Notes: generated from the sequence alone by a model not told the origin. DNA of 64,000 bases from Sabellastarte sp. h YS-2021 (GCA_964017235.1 OZ024936.1:49155028-49219027); one strand, 5' to 3'. Positions 23,560-36,240 are shown, counted from the first letter of the stretch. Numbers and translations are program-made.

Positions 23560-26470
23560 TGTTATTCAGCTACTTTTTTCATAGCTACAATATGGTGAGT
23601 AAGTTGGGTGCCTGTCTCAATAGCTAAGTGAGTAATAGCTACTTTTGGGCTTTTCAGTAACTTCCATCATGAGTAAAATCACTTGTAACTTAAAAACTAT
23701 TGCATTTAGAGAATTTCGTATAAATATGTTATTCAGCTACTTTTGGGTCAGCTATAACATAGTAAAATTTTAGACCTGTAGCTCATGGCATAGCTGAGTA
23801 ATAGCTACTTTTAGGTTATCACTGTTGAGTAAATCGCTTATAACTTCAAAACTATTGCATTTAGAGAATTTCGTATAAATATGTTATTCAGCTACTTTTG
23901 GGTCAGCTATAACATAGTAAAATTTCAGACCTGTAGCTCATGGCATAGCTGAGTAATAGCTACTTTTAGGTTATCACTGTTGAGTAAATCGCTTATAACT
24001 TGGAAACTATTGCATTTACAGTATTTTGTTTCAATATGTTATTCACCTATTTTGGGATCAGCTATAACATAGTGAAGTTTCAGATCTGTGGCTCATTGCA
24101 TAGCTGAGTAATAGCTACTTTGAAGTTCTCACTATTGAGTAAATCACTTGTAACTTAAAACCTATTGCATTTAGAGAATTTCGTATAAATATGTTATTCA
24201 GCTACTTTTGGGCCAGCTATAACATAGTGAAATTTCAGATCTGTAGGTCATGGCATAGCTGAGTAATAGCTACTTTAAAGTTCTCACTATTGAGTAAATC
24301 AGTTGTAATTGGAAAACTATTGCATTTAGAGAATTTCGTATAAATATGTTATTCAGCTACTTTTGGGTCAGCTATAACATAGTAAAATTTCAGACTTGTA
24401 GCTCATGGCATAGCTGAGTAATAGCTACTTTTAGGTCATCACTATTGAGTAAATCAGTTGTAACTTGAAAACTATTGCATTTACAGTATTTTGCTTAAAT
24501 ATGTTGTTCACCTACTTTTGGGTCAGCTATAACATAGTGAAATTTCAGACCTGTAGCTCATTGCATAGCTGAGTAATAACTACTTTGAGGTTCTCACTAT
24601 TGAGTAAATCAGTTGTAATTGCAAAACTATTGCATTTAGAGAATTTCGTATAAATATGTTATTCAGCTACTTTTGGGCCAGCTATAACATAGTGAAATTT
24701 CAGATTTGTAGGTCATGGCATAGCTGAGTAATAGCTACTTTGAAGTTCTCACTATTGAGTAAATCAGTTGTAATTGGAAAACTATTGCATTTAGAGAATT
24801 TCGTATAAATATGTTATTCAGCTACTTTTGGGTCAGCTATAACATAGTAAAATTTCAGACCTGTAGGTCATGGCATAGCTGAGTAATAGCTACTTTTAGG
24901 TTATCACTATTGAGTAAATCAGTTGTAACTTGAAAACTATTGCATTTACAGTATTTTGCTTAAATATGTTGTTCACCTACTTTTGGGTCAGCTATAACAT
25001 AGTAAAATTTCAGACCTGTAGCTCATTGCATAGCTGAGTAATAGCTACTTTGAGGTTCTCACTATTGAGTAAATCAGTTGTAATTGGAAAACTATTGCAT
25101 TTAGAGAATTTAGTATAAATATGTTATTCAGCTACTTTTGGGTCAGCTATAACATAGTAAAATTTCAGACCTGTAGCTCATGGTATAGCTGAGTAATAGC
25201 TACTTTTAGGTCATCACTATTGAGTAAATCAGTTGTAACTTGAAAACTATTGCATGTACAGTATTTTGCTTAAATATGTTGTTCACCTACTTTTGGGTCA
25301 GCTATAACATAGTAAAATTTCAGACCTGTAGCTCATGGCATAGCTGAGTAATAGCTACTTTGAGGTTATCACTGTTGAGTAAATCGCTTATAACTTGGAA
25401 ATTATTGCATTTAGAGTATTTTGTTTCAATATGTTATTCACCTATTTTGGGGTCAGCTATAACATAGTGAAGTTCCAGACCTGTGACTCATTGCATAGCT
25501 GAGTAATAGCTACTTTGAAGTTCTCAATGTTGAGTAAATCACTTATAATTTGAAAACTATTGCATTTAGAGAATTTAGTATAAATATGTTATTCAGCTAC
25601 TTTTGGGTCAGCTATAACATAGTAAAATTTCAGACCTGTAGCTCATGGCATAGCTGAGTAATAGCTACTTTTAGGTTATCACTGTTGAGTAAATCACTTA
25701 TAACTTGGAAACTATTGCATTTAGAGTATTTTGTTTCAATATGTTATTCACCTATTTTGGGGTCAGCTATAACATAGTGAAGTTCCAGACCTGTGGCTCA
25801 TTGCATAGCTGAGTAATAGCTACTTTGAAGTTCTCACTGTTGAGTAAACCAGTTGTAATTGGAAAACTATTGCCTTTACAGAAATTTGTGCAAATATGTT
25901 ATTCAGCTACTTTTGGGTCAGCTATAACATAGTGAAATTACAGACCTGTAGCTCATGGCACAACTGAGCAATAGCCATTCTCAGGCACTGACTGTTGAGT
26001 AAATCGGCTATAACTTGAAAAATATTGCATTTGGAGTATTTTGTTAAAATATATTGTTCACCTACTTTTGGGTTAGCTATAACATAGTGAAATTACAGAC
26101 CTATAGCTCATGGCATAGCGGAGCAATAGCTATTTTCAGGTTCTCACTATTGAGTAAATCAGTTGTAACTTGAAAACTATTGCATTTACAGTATTTTGCT
26201 TAAATATGTTGTTCACCTACTTTTAGGTCAGCTATAACAGAGCAAAAATTCAGACTTGTAGCTCATTGCATAGCTGAGTAATAGTTACTTTGAGGTTCTC
26301 ACTCTTAAGTAAATCAGTTGTAACTTGAAAACTATTACATTTAGAGTATTTTGTTAAATATGTTATTCACAGACGTTTTGGTCAGCTATAACATAGTGAA
26401 ATTGCAGACCTCTATGTCATGGCATAGCTGAGCAATAGCTTCTTTCAGGTTCTCACTGTTGAGTAAATCA
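23560..26470 (+). repeat. 155-bp tandem array (about 19 units)
   Basis: This is the same unit as in copy 1. The first and last few units match the first and last of copy 1 more closely than the middle ones, which suggests expansion or contraction inside the array. Confidence 0.93.
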
Positions 26471-26474
26471 TTGT

Positions 26475-27295
26475 ATCCAACCTGTAGGAAATCATGGGCT
26501 GGGAATCTGTTAATATGGTCCGATTTGACCTTGGAACCCTCCTTCAAGGTCAAATGAGGATAGCCAAACATAAAAGTGCTTATAACTCGCTTATTGTTGG
26601 TCCTAGAGGTTTGGAATGAAAACCAACCTATAGAAAATCATGAGCTGGGAATTTTTTGGTGTGGTCGGATTTCACCTTGGACCCCTCCTTCAAGGTCAAA
26701 TGAGGATAGCCAAACTTAAAAGTGCTTATAACTCGCTTATTATTGGTCCTAGAGGTTTGGAATGGAAAACCAACCTATAGAAAATCATGGGCTGGGAATC
26801 TTTTGGTGTGGTCGGATTTCACCTTAGACCCCTCCTTCCAAGTCAAACGAAGATAGCCAAACTTAAAGTGCTTATAACTCGCGTATTATTGGTCTTGGAG
26901 GTTTGGGATGGTAAACCAACATATAGGAAATCATGGGCTGGGATTCTTTTGGTGTGGTCAGATTTGACCTGGGACCCCTCCTTCAAGGTCAATTGAGGAT
27001 AGCCAAACTTACAATTGCTTAGAACTCGCTTATTATTGGTCCTACAGGTTTGGGATGGTAAACAAGCTACAGGAAATCATGGGCTGGGAATTTTTTTGTG
27101 TGGTCTGATTTGACCTTGGACCCCTCCGTCAAGGTCAAACAAGGATAGCCAAACTTAAAAAGTGCCTATGACTCACTTATTATTGGTCCGAGAGGTTTGG
27201 GATGGTAAACCATCCTAAATTCTTTGGCTGGGAATCTTTTGGTATGGTCAGATTTGACCTTTGGACCCCTTCTTCATGGTCGAACGAGGATATTG
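26475..27295 (+). repeat. 146-bp tandem array, copy 2
   Basis: About five to six units, close in sequence to the array at 18080-19040, with one unit fewer. Confidence 0.88.
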
Positions 27296-27570
27296 CATTT
27301 ATAGTATTTCTTTAAATATTTTTAACCTACTTTTTACACTTAAACAATTACCTTGTTACTTTATTTCATAATACCATTTGCAGGGCACAACTTTTTTGTC
27401 CTTTTCTTCTGTCAGCTTCGGAATATCTTTCGAACATGCTGTTCAGTTACCATTTACTGTATTTCTGTACAGCCCTTTCCCAGATAATTATGCTTTCCTC
27501 TCATTATCACCATCACAAATCAAAAACATTCAGTCAGCTGACACAGTGCCCGTTGACGGGCACTCTCTTG

Positions 27571-29281
27571 TTTTATGAATGTTTTAAATAATTTTAAATG
27601 CATTAAAATTCGTGAAATTATGCACTAAATCACTTATTTTGTCATTGACTATTGCAGGGATTTCTCTCTTATCTGGCATATATGTACTAGACCACTAGTA
27701 GATTCCCTTGTGCAAGTCTCAGGCCTGGATTTTTAAAATTATTTTTTAATGAATTTTTAAAATTATTCTTCATCCATTAAAATTCATGAAATGATGCATT
27801 AAATCACCTATAACTTGAAAAGTATTTCATCTAGAGCATTTTTTTAAAAATATGTTATTTAGCTACTTTTTCCATAGCTACAACATGGTGAGTAACTTGA
27901 GTGTCTATCCCAATAGCTAAGTGAGTAATGGCTACTTTCTGACTTTTCACTACCTTCCATAATGAGTAAAATCACTTGTAACTCGAAAACAATTGCATTG
28001 AGAGAATTTTGTGTAAATATGTTATTCAGCTACTTTTGGGTCAGCTATAACATAGTAAAATTGCAGACCTGTAGCTCATTGCACAGCTGAGTTATAGCTA
28101 CTTTGAGGTTTTCTCTGTTGAGTAAATCAGTTATAACTTGAAAACTATTGCATGTACAGTATTTTGTTTAAATATGTTGTTAACCTACTTTTGGGTCAGC
28201 TATAACTAGGGCAGGGTCGGTAACACCGGTATCGAGACCAATTCACTTCAACACCATGGTGACACGTTACAGCCGGTATTTCGAATGTCAGCATATAATA
28301 TTGTGAGAAAACGTAAAGTATAAGAAACTAACCTCAAATCTGAAGAAATTATAAACTTTTATCCAATATTTTTACATATTTTAGCACTTTTATAGTGATT
28401 TCCCTAAGAACTTCAATGTTTTCTTTTCACGAAACTTATTACCCGTTGGTGGGCCTATTCGATTGGGAATATGTTAGAACGCAATTTCTTCTTTCGGTAT
28501 CCCGGAATCGGTACGGTTTTACACTGGCGGGATACCGAAATGAAAAATCTGCTACAGACCCTGCCCTAGCTATAACATAGTAAAATTGCAGAACTGTAGC
28601 TCATTGCACAGCTGAGTTATAGCTACTTTGAGGTTTTCTCTGTTGAGTAAATCAGTTATAACTTGAAAACTATTGCATGTACAGTATTTTGTTTAAATAT
28701 GTTGTTAACCTACTTTTGGGTCAGCTATAACATAGTAAAATGGCAGACCTGCAGGTCATGGCATAGCTGAGTAATAGCTACTTTGAGGTTCTCACTTTTG
28801 AGTAAATCATTTGTAAATTGAAAACTATTGCATTTAGAGTATTTTCTCTAAATATGTCGTTCACCTACTTTTGGGTCGGCTATAACATAGTAAAATGGCA
28901 GACCTGCAGGTCATGGCATAGCTGAGTAATAGCTACTTTGAGGTTCTCACTTTTGAGTAAATCATTTGTAAATTGAAAACTATTGCATTTAGAGTATTTT
29001 CTCTAAATATGTCGTTCACCTACTTTTGGGTCGGCTATAACATAGTAAAGTTCAGACCTGTAGGTCACTGCATAGCTGAGCAAAAGCTACTTTGAGGTTT
29101 TCTCTGTTGTGTAAATCAGTTGTAACTTGAAAATATTGCATTTAGAGAATTTTGTTTAATATCTTCTGAATACCATTTGCAGGGCACAACTTTTGTGTCC
29201 TTTTCTTCTGTCACTTCTACTCTGAAACTCAAAACACACAGTCAGCTGACACAGAGCCCGTTCACGGGCACTGATTGCTTG
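27571..29281 (+). mobile_element. Helentron-like family 1, left-truncated copy
   Basis: It starts directly after the 3' end of copy 2 with sequence internal to the left flank (GACTATTGCAGGGATTTCTCTC). It has about six 155-bp units interrupted by a hAT MITE, lacks the 146-bp array, and ends with the hairpin GCCCGT-tc-ACGGGC and GCTTG before TTTT. Confidence 0.65.
28207..28568. mobile_element. 362-bp hAT MITE inside the 155-bp array
   Basis: Perfect terminal inverted repeats TAGGGCAGGGTC and GACCCTGCCCTA are flanked by the 8-bp duplication GCTATAAC (28199-28206, 28569-28576) taken from the array unit. The interior has a second inverted motif, ACCGGTATC / GGTATCCCG. It is non-coding. TIR type and duplication length identify hAT. 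Confidence 0.9.
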
Positions 29282-29316
29282 TTTTCTTTTTTTTTTTATT
29301 CTTTTACTTTTTTTCT

Positions 29317-29437
29317 GTCTCCGGACTTTCATGAAGTGTGGCATTGTGTGATGAGTACATCTCTGATCCCTGAATTTAAGCAGCAATGGGTTACCTTAGT
29401 ACTTGGATAGGTGACCGCCTCGGTGATGTATTCAGTG
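29317..29437 (+). ncRNA. 5S rRNA-derived pseudogene or SINE head
   Basis: The text follows 5S rRNA in order: GTCTCCGG at the start, CTCTGATCCCTGAA, TTTAAGCAGC (box A region), then TTAGTACTTGGATAGGTGACCGCCT (29396-29420), which is the box C region of animal 5S genes. The middle is diverged and the 3' end does not pair well with the start, so it is not a working rRNA gene. It could be the head of a 5S-derived (SINE3-type) SINE. Confidence 0.65.
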
Positions 29438-29661
29438 AAAGTATAAAGTTAAATGCTCTTTGCCAATGAAAAATATACATTTTGGCTTTTTGAGAAATAA
29501 GCCTTCTTTGCATAATTAAATAGTGTATCAAATGTGTTCAGAGACTAAGGTAGGTTCACTGTATATGTCTTTATGGCCTTCCTTCAATGTTATATTTGCC
29601 AATAGTGTCTCAATTTTGTTCCTTTTACTGATACATTTACTGTAACATGTTTTTTTATAGC

Positions 29662-29845
29662 GAAATACCCTTACCAATTCCTAACAGTAGCTATTTGTTG
29701 GAGCCATCCAACCCAATGGCCAAAGCAGAGATGCGATTTTAAGGTTATGTAACAACCTTAACCAAGCCATTGGGTTATAGTAGTCCGTGCTCCCGCCAAT
29801 TAGGTCACATGACCACATTGTTTACTTCATTATTTTTGTTGGCCA
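29662..29845 (+). repeat. Left inverted terminal repeat of old DIRS element
   Basis: Shares, in inverted form, AGTAGCTATTTGTTGGAGCC, CCATCCAACCCAATGGCCAA and CCGCCAATTAGGTCACATGA with 38105-38279. Confidence 0.85.
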
Positions 29846-30369
29846 TCATCAGTATGGACGTCTTTGGAAATTAGGACAAGTTTTGTCAGGGTTTTATTTA
29901 TTTTTTGAGATTTTACTGTTAATCTCACTTCATTTTTTATGTCAGCTGACTTGTCAGTCAGCTGACATTATGTCATCACTCTGCGGCGTGGGCGTCCGCG
30001 TCCGCGTCCGCGTGAACAACTTCTTCTCCAAAACTACAAGGCCTAGAGACATGCTGTTTTTTTTTAAAAGATACCTTATCTATCGAGGATGAAAAATTGT
30101 TCAAGGCATGCAAATCTGTCTGTTCGTCTGTTTGCTAGAGACATTACAAGGGGGGGGTACCCCCACCAAAAGTGTGAAAATTTCAACTTTTTATCACAAT
30201 TTTCTCAGTGACTATTGCAGGGATTTCTCTCATATCTTGCATATATGTACTAGGCCAGAGGTAGATTCTCTTGTGTGAGTATGAGACCTGGATCTGTCTT
30301 ACTTTTTTTTTAATAAATTTTTTAATAATTTTTAATGCATTAAAATTCATGAAATCATGCACTAAATCA

Positions 30370-31950
30370 CTTATAACTTCAAAAGTGTTGCATTTACAGC
30401 ATTTTGTGAAAATATGTTGTTCAGCTACTTTTTTCATAGCTACAATATGGTGAGTAAGTTGGGTGTCTGTCTCAATAGCTAAGTGAGTAATAGCTACTTT
30501 TGGGCTTTTCAGTAACTTCCATTATGAGTAAAATCACTTGTAACTTAAAAACTATTGCATTTAGAGAATTTTGTATAAATATGTTATTCAGCTACTTTTG
30601 GGCCAGCTATAACATAGTGAAATTTCAGACCTGTAGCTCATGGCATAGCTGAGTAATAGCTACTTTTAGGTTATCACTGTTGAGTAAATCGCTTATAACT
30701 TGAAAACTATTGCATTTAGAGAATTTCGCATTAAATATGTTATTCAGCTACTTTTGGGTCAGCTATAACATAGTAAAATTTCAGACCTGTAGCTCATGGC
30801 ATAGCCGAGTAATAGCAACTTTTAGGTTATCACTGTTGAGTAAATCACTTATAACTTGAAAAGTGTTGCATTTAGAGCATTTTGTTAAAATATGTTATTC
30901 AGCTACTTTTTTCATAGCTACAATATGGTGAGTAAGTTGGGTGTCTGTCTCAATAGGTAAGTGAGTAATAGCTACTTTTGGGCTTTTCAGTAACTTCCAT
31001 CATGAGTAAAATCACTTGTAACTTAAAAACTATTGCATTTAGAGAATTTCGTATAAATATGTTATTCAGCTACTTTTGGGCCAGCTATAACATAGTGAAA
31101 TTTCAGACCTGTACCTCATGGCATAGCTGAGTAATAGCTACTTTTAGGTTATCACTGTTGAGTAAATCAGTTGTAACTTGAAAACTATTGCATTTAGAGT
31201 ATTTTGTTTCAATATGTTATTCACCTATTTTGGGGTCAGCTATAACATAGTGAAGTTTCAGACCTGTGGCTCATTTCATAGCTGAGTAATAGCTACTTTG
31301 AAGTTCTCACTGTTGAGTAAATCAGTTATAATTGGAAAACTATTGCATTTACAGAAATTTGTGCAAATATGTTATTCAGCTACTTTTGGGTCAGCTATAA
31401 CATAGTGAAATTATAGACCTATAGCTCATGGCACAACTGAGCAATAGCTATTCTCAGGTACTGACTGTTGAGTAAATCAGCTATAACTTGAAAAATATTG
31501 CATTTGGAGTATTTTGTTAAAATATATTGTTCACCTACTTTTGGGTCAGCTATAACATAGTGAAATTACAGACCTATAGCTCATGGCATAGCGGAGCAAT
31601 AGCTATTTTCAGGTTCTCACTATTGAGTAAATCAGTTGTAGCTTGAAAACTATTGCATTTACAGTAGTTTGCTTAAATATGTTGTTCACCTACTTTTGGG
31701 TTAGCTATAACATAGTAAAATTTCAGACATGTAGCTCATTGCATAGCTGAGTAATAGTTCCTTTGAGGTTCTCACTGTTGAGTAAATCAGTTGTAACTTG
31801 AAAACTATTACATTTAGAGTAATTTGTTAAATATGTTATTCACAGAATTTTTGGTCAGCTATAACATAGTGAAATTGCAGACCTCTATGTCATGGTATAG
31901 CTGAGCAATAGCTACTTTCAGGTTCTCACTGTTGAGTAAATCATTGTATC
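30370..31950 (+). repeat. 155-bp tandem array (about 10 units)
   Basis: Same monomer as the arrays at 13690 and 23560. One stretch of left-flank sequence (TTTTTTCATAGCTACAATATGG) recurs at 30905, so flank and array have been duplicated together here. Confidence 0.9.
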
Positions 31951-31952
31951 CA

Positions 31953-32120
31953 CTGGATAGCCGCAGTGTGTAGAGAGAGATTTCACCATTACTGCTCTGA
32001 TGAAAAAAAATATTATAGCTAGCTTTCTTAAGTTTGCAGTATATATTAATAACCATAAAATGTTGTCTGGGAATATTTTTGGCCTCATTTTGAGAAACAA
32101 GATGGCCGCCACAGGTGTTT
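31953..32120 (+). repeat. Family-2 module inserted in a family-1 element
   Basis: GTATCCACTGGATAGCCGCAG, GTGTGTAGAGA, AACCATAAAATGTTGTCTGG, TTTTTGGCCTCATTTTGAG and AACAAGATGGCCGCCA are found in the same order in the family-2 element at 56628-56850. Copies 1 and 2 of family 1 lack this block. Confidence 0.8.
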
Positions 32121-32124
32121 TTTG

Positions 32125-32740
32125 TCAGTCATGAAAAGTGCTTATATCTCCCTTATTATTGATCCTAGAGGTTTGGGATGATAAACCAACCTGTAGGAAA
32201 TCATGGGGTGGGAATCTTTTGGTGTGGTCAGATTTGACCTTCAATGACCCTTCTTCAATGACCCTCCTTCAAGGTCAAACAAGGATAGCCAAACTTAAAA
32301 GTGCTTATAACTCGCTTATTATTGGTCCCAGAGGTTTGGGATGGTAAACAGACAGGAAATCATGGGCTGTGAATCTGTTGATATGGTCCGATTTGACCTT
32401 GGAACCCTCCTTCAAGGTCAAATGAGGATAGCGAAAATTGAAAGTGCCTACAACTCGCTTATTATTGGTGACAGAGATTTGGGATGGTAAACCATCCCAT
32501 AGGAAATCATTGGCTCGGAATCTTTTGGTATGGTCAGATTTGACCTTTGGACCCCTCCTTCAAGGTCAAATGAGGACAGCCAAGCTTAAAAGTGCTTATA
32601 ACTCATTTATAATTGGTTTTTATAAGAGGTTTGGAATGGTAAACCATAGGAAATCATGGGCTGGGAATGTATTTGTGTGGTTAGATTTGACCTTGGACCC
32701 CTTCTTCAAGGTCGAACGAGGATATTGCATTTGTAGTATT
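32125..32740 (+). repeat. 146-bp tandem array, copy 3
   Basis: About four diverged units of the same family as 18080-19040. Confidence 0.85.
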
Positions 32741-33299
32741 TCTTTAAATATGTTTTAACCTATTTTTTACACTTAAACAATTACCTTGTTATTTTCCTTC
32801 ATAATACCATTTACAGGGCACAACTTTTTTATCCTTTTCTTCTGTCAGCTTCGGAATTTCTTTCGAACTTGCTGTTCAGTTACCATTTACTGTATTTCTG
32901 TACAGCCCTTTTCCTGATAATTATTCTGTCCTCTAATCACCTTCACAAATCAAAAACACTCAGTCAGCTGACACAGTGCCCGTTCACGGGCATTCTCCTC
33001 TTGTTATATGTATATGATACAGAACTGATTCATTTATTGAATCTTCGAAGGTATGCATTATATTATGCAAATAAAGGACTTTTTGGATGGTGACATCGAA
33101 AGTTCGATCGTCTTCAACCTCGAGGAAATAAGTCTTCTGTGCTAATTCTACAATAATATTATTATACAGCTTGCCAGTCGTTTGGTTCAGTTTGCTGGAC
33201 GTTGGAAGCTATAATTTTGCAGCATACAATTATAGAAAGAATGTATTCTTCAATAACAGAAGCTATCTGGACGACGCCATCTTGGATGAGAATGACAAT

Positions 33300-34345
33300 T
33301 CGAGTGGCCGTTATTGCTGTTCACGTCGGGTTCTAATAGCCAGGCGTTGAAAGCAATTTCTTATCACAGTATACATCCCAGTCGAATAGTTTGTCGACGT
33401 TGCAGTAGAAGGAATCTCCCTTGGGGGCAGCCATTTACGTTGCCGTGGACACTGCATCGTGGAGGAGTTTTGAATGCAGGAAAGACTACCCCTTCGGAAA
33501 ACTCTTCCGTCGAGGTCCAGTCAAAACATTCATCAGAGGAAAATACCTTTCTGACGTCATCCATTCACAATCGAGTATTCTATACCTCTCAAAAGGTTTA
33601 GATTCGGGTTGTCAGATGATGGGTAGTCTCATTCATATCTACAACCATGGCATCTACAAGCAAGGCATTTCATTTACTAATACAAAAATACAAATATTTT
33701 TTGAGGTTTAGAATCAGGTTGTCAGGTGATGGGGATTATGATTCATCTCAAGAATACAAGGAATCTATTCCTTATTTTCAGATATTTGGCTCACTGTTAT
33801 TGAGTGGCTAGGGATTGATTTAACAGACTCAGATTCTGTGAATGCTCCCTCATTTTGTCACATTTACCTACATCTTGAAATTCCCACATTCCTTGGGTGA
33901 ACAGCCAGCATTGAATGTGGCCTTTATGTTGGGTTTCAAGGAGTTTGAAGCCTCTGATGTTGTTTTAAAAATAGCACTTATGCAGGAAGAAGTTTTTGCT
34001 TGGACTTCCTTACATGAATCACTTTCCTGGACAGCTCCTTAGTTGCATGAGGTCTGCAGGAAGTTCACTTTCTGATACTTTAGGAACAAATTCCCTTGTA
34101 GAAGACCGTAGCAGAGACCAAAGTGTATTGATTTGTCAATTCAGGTCTAATTTAAAGGATCTTAGGGATCACTATAGAAGATATAGACTTCAATAATGCT
34201 TTGGACTGGATGCAATGTGTTGCATTTCAGTCCAGTCATCCAGTTTGTCTTCAAATCTTCTTGTTGGAGTTGACCATGTCTAAGAACATGTGACTCAAAA
34301 GAAGGGATGTAACTTAGAATGCCTTAAAGTTTAGAAAACCTACAA
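33300..34345 (+). pseudogene. Decayed gag-like region of old DIRS element
   Basis: Fragments in shifting frames resemble the gag-like protein of the intact element at 57181. A Cys/Arg-rich patch (RIVCRRCSRRNLPWG, near 33380-33420) matches its N-terminal Cys cluster. LKRRD near 34295-34310 matches its C-terminal LLRRDSYLD. Stops and frameshifts are frequent. A poly-A run and a TTTGATAAA/TTTATCAAA hairpin (34627-34690) look like a later small insertion. Confidence 0.55.
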
Positions 34346-34849
34346 TGCATTTTTTCGCAGCTGAGAGGTTCTCTTGCTGCACATATTTCAGATGTTCAGA
34401 GGATTTTTATCCAGTGTTTTCAAGACAATAAGGATGATTATTAAGTCTGGAAATGAACATGCTCCTAGGCTGGACTAGGAAAGGGACACCAGGTCTCAGA
34501 GAAGATCTTTTTTGTCCCTATCAGTTTCCCTTTAAATAGAGTTACCTCTACCTCTAGAGTGCCTCCTACTCCTCTGCTAGTTAAAAGGGGAGAGGATCTT
34601 ACTTATATAGGCCCATGGCAGAAGTAAAAAAAAAAAAAAAAAGCACGAGACACACAGCAGTTTTGATAAAAGCTGTTTATCAAATGATCGGCAAAAGGGC
34701 GATAACACCAGTTAAGTGTCACATCGCTTGAGTTTTACAGTTTATTTCTTGTGACAAGCAAGGAAGAAATGGCAGCCAGTAGTAGTTAAGGGCAGGTAAC
34801 AAGCTTGCATGTACCTAACTTAATATGAATTGTTTAGTATTTGGAATTC

Positions 34850-35700
34850 GTCTATAGAAGGCGAGTGGATGGCGTCACTCGACCTTTATGGGTACACACT
34901 CGTCACCGGTACACTCCGCTAACATAAGTATCTTCGCTTTATTGGAGGCTACAGATTCTACCAGTTCACTGCCTTACCCTTCAGTATTGCTACAGTTTTT
35001 CTCAAGTTCACCAAGGTAGTAAAGGAGGTGAAGCTGATGGCGCTCGCAGAAGGCATCAGTATTCACCAGTATATAGACGGTTGGATAATGACAACAACTC
35101 AAAGCAGCAATGCCAAGAAAACACCTACTGGTTGGTGCATCTTGTTGAAAGCCTGGGTTGGATCACAAATTTCTAAAAATCAGATTTATTTCCAACTCCT
35201 GTAATCGAATTTTTGGTTTACAATTCAACCTCAGGGTAGGGCTAGTCTTCACAACTCAAGGGAAATCTTCCTGGAAAGACAGTTCACCATGTTGGAAGCT
35301 TCTCACTCATCTACAGGGAACCTCATGTCACTTTGAAAGCATGACTTCAATGGAGAAGACTACTCCATTGGGATGTCTGCACATGGAGTCACTCCAATGG
35401 TATCCGGAAACACTGTGGATATCCTTAGTTTCTGGATATCCCACTTCTTGTTTTCTCTGATTCACAGGGATCATCTTCAATGGTCGACCAATCATTCAAT
35501 TTCGAAGGAGGACTCCCCACTGCTTCGGTAGGAGCTCAGTCGCTCTCCTTTCACAGAAGCTTCCCCAAAGGGTTGGGGTTCTCTCTTGAAGCATCCACAG
35601 CCATTGTCTGTGGAGTCGGGAAGAGTCAAGACGCAACATAACATAACATTATACAGCTGGAAGCAATGTTGGTACATGTGTATCTTAAAAATGATTTAGA
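34850..35700 (+). pseudogene. Decayed reverse transcriptase of old DIRS element
   Basis: The DNA aligns with the intact RT at about 60240-60700: GGCGAGTGGATGGCGTCACT, CTACCAGTTCACTGCCTTAC, AAGTTCACCAAGGTAGTAAA and CACCAGTATATAGACGGTTGG. In the last word the catalytic Tyr-Leu-Asp-Asp of the intact copy has become Tyr-Ile-Asp-Gly. Several stops and frameshifts are present. It is not functional. Confidence 0.8.
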
Positions 35701-35719
35701 AATCAGTTTCTGAGTTGAA

Positions 35720-36240
35720 ATCAGTTGATTTTCACAGACAACTCATTTGTGTTTGTCTATATGAACAGCCAGGGAGGCATCCACTCTCAGGTCATATGTA
35801 CCTTAATCTGTAAAATCATGGTTTAGTCGAATGCCAGAATGATTCAGATTCAGGAATGTACAGCCCAGGGAATCTAGATGTTCTGGCAGATTTCTTGTCT
35901 AGAGATTAGACATTATTCAAGTCAAAGGGGCTCTGAATTGTCAGGTTTTCAATCAATTAGACATTGCTGCCATCAATCAGTGGTTGATGTGTTTGCAGCA
36001 AAGATGAATCCACAAGCTTCCTATGTAGGTCGCCTGTCAGGCTCGGGAAACAGGTGCTTGGACATCTGTTGTGAAGGTTTGGACAGACATGTGCTTTGCC
36101 CAGGGTCTTGGTCCTGCAGTAATGTAAAGATGTATGTGTCTCATGTCCCAGACAGTCAGGCTTGGGAAACAGATGCATTGAATGTCTCTGGGGAGGGTCT
36201 GGTCAGTCGTGTCCCGTGGCCCTCATCCCTCAGGTGATTC
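35720..36240 (+). pseudogene. Decayed RNase H and following domain of old DIRS element
   Basis: Readable fragments follow the intact protein in order: TDNSFVFVYMNSQGGIHS (35737), PGNLDVLADFLSR (35867), VDVFAAKMNP (35980) and PDSQAWETDALNV (36150). A segment containing GGGAAACAG(A/G)TGC is partly duplicated (36040 and 36160). Confidence 0.7.

Larger units (their letters stand above)
23101..27570 (+). mobile_element. Helentron-like element, family 1, copy 2 (4.5 kb)
   Basis: It has the same ends as copy 1: palindrome at 23103, GCGTACGCGTCCGCG, CTCCAAAACTAC, and the 3' hairpin GTGCCCGT-tg-ACGGGCAC (27546-27563) followed by CTCTTG. The hairpin loop differs by one base from copy 1 but the stem is intact. 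It holds about 19 units of 155 bp, then five to six 146-bp units almost identical to those of copy 1. Confidence 0.75.
29938..33003 (+). mobile_element. Helentron-like element, family 1, copy 3 (3.1 kb)
   Basis: The left palindrome TGTCAGCTGAC...GTCAGCTGACA is perfect. The GC-rich run (GTCCGCGTCCGCGTCCGCG) and CCAAAACTAC follow. The body has about ten 155-bp units, then a different module (31953-32120), then about four 146-bp units. The right end is GTCAGCTGACA, hairpin GTGCCCGTTCACGGGCA, then CTCTTG. It lies within the old DIRS element, so it inserted later. Confidence 0.75.

Noticed and set aside
34627-34700. Poly-A tract and hairpin as a processed pseudogene
   Set aside because: No upstream sequence resembling an mRNA or a target duplication was found.
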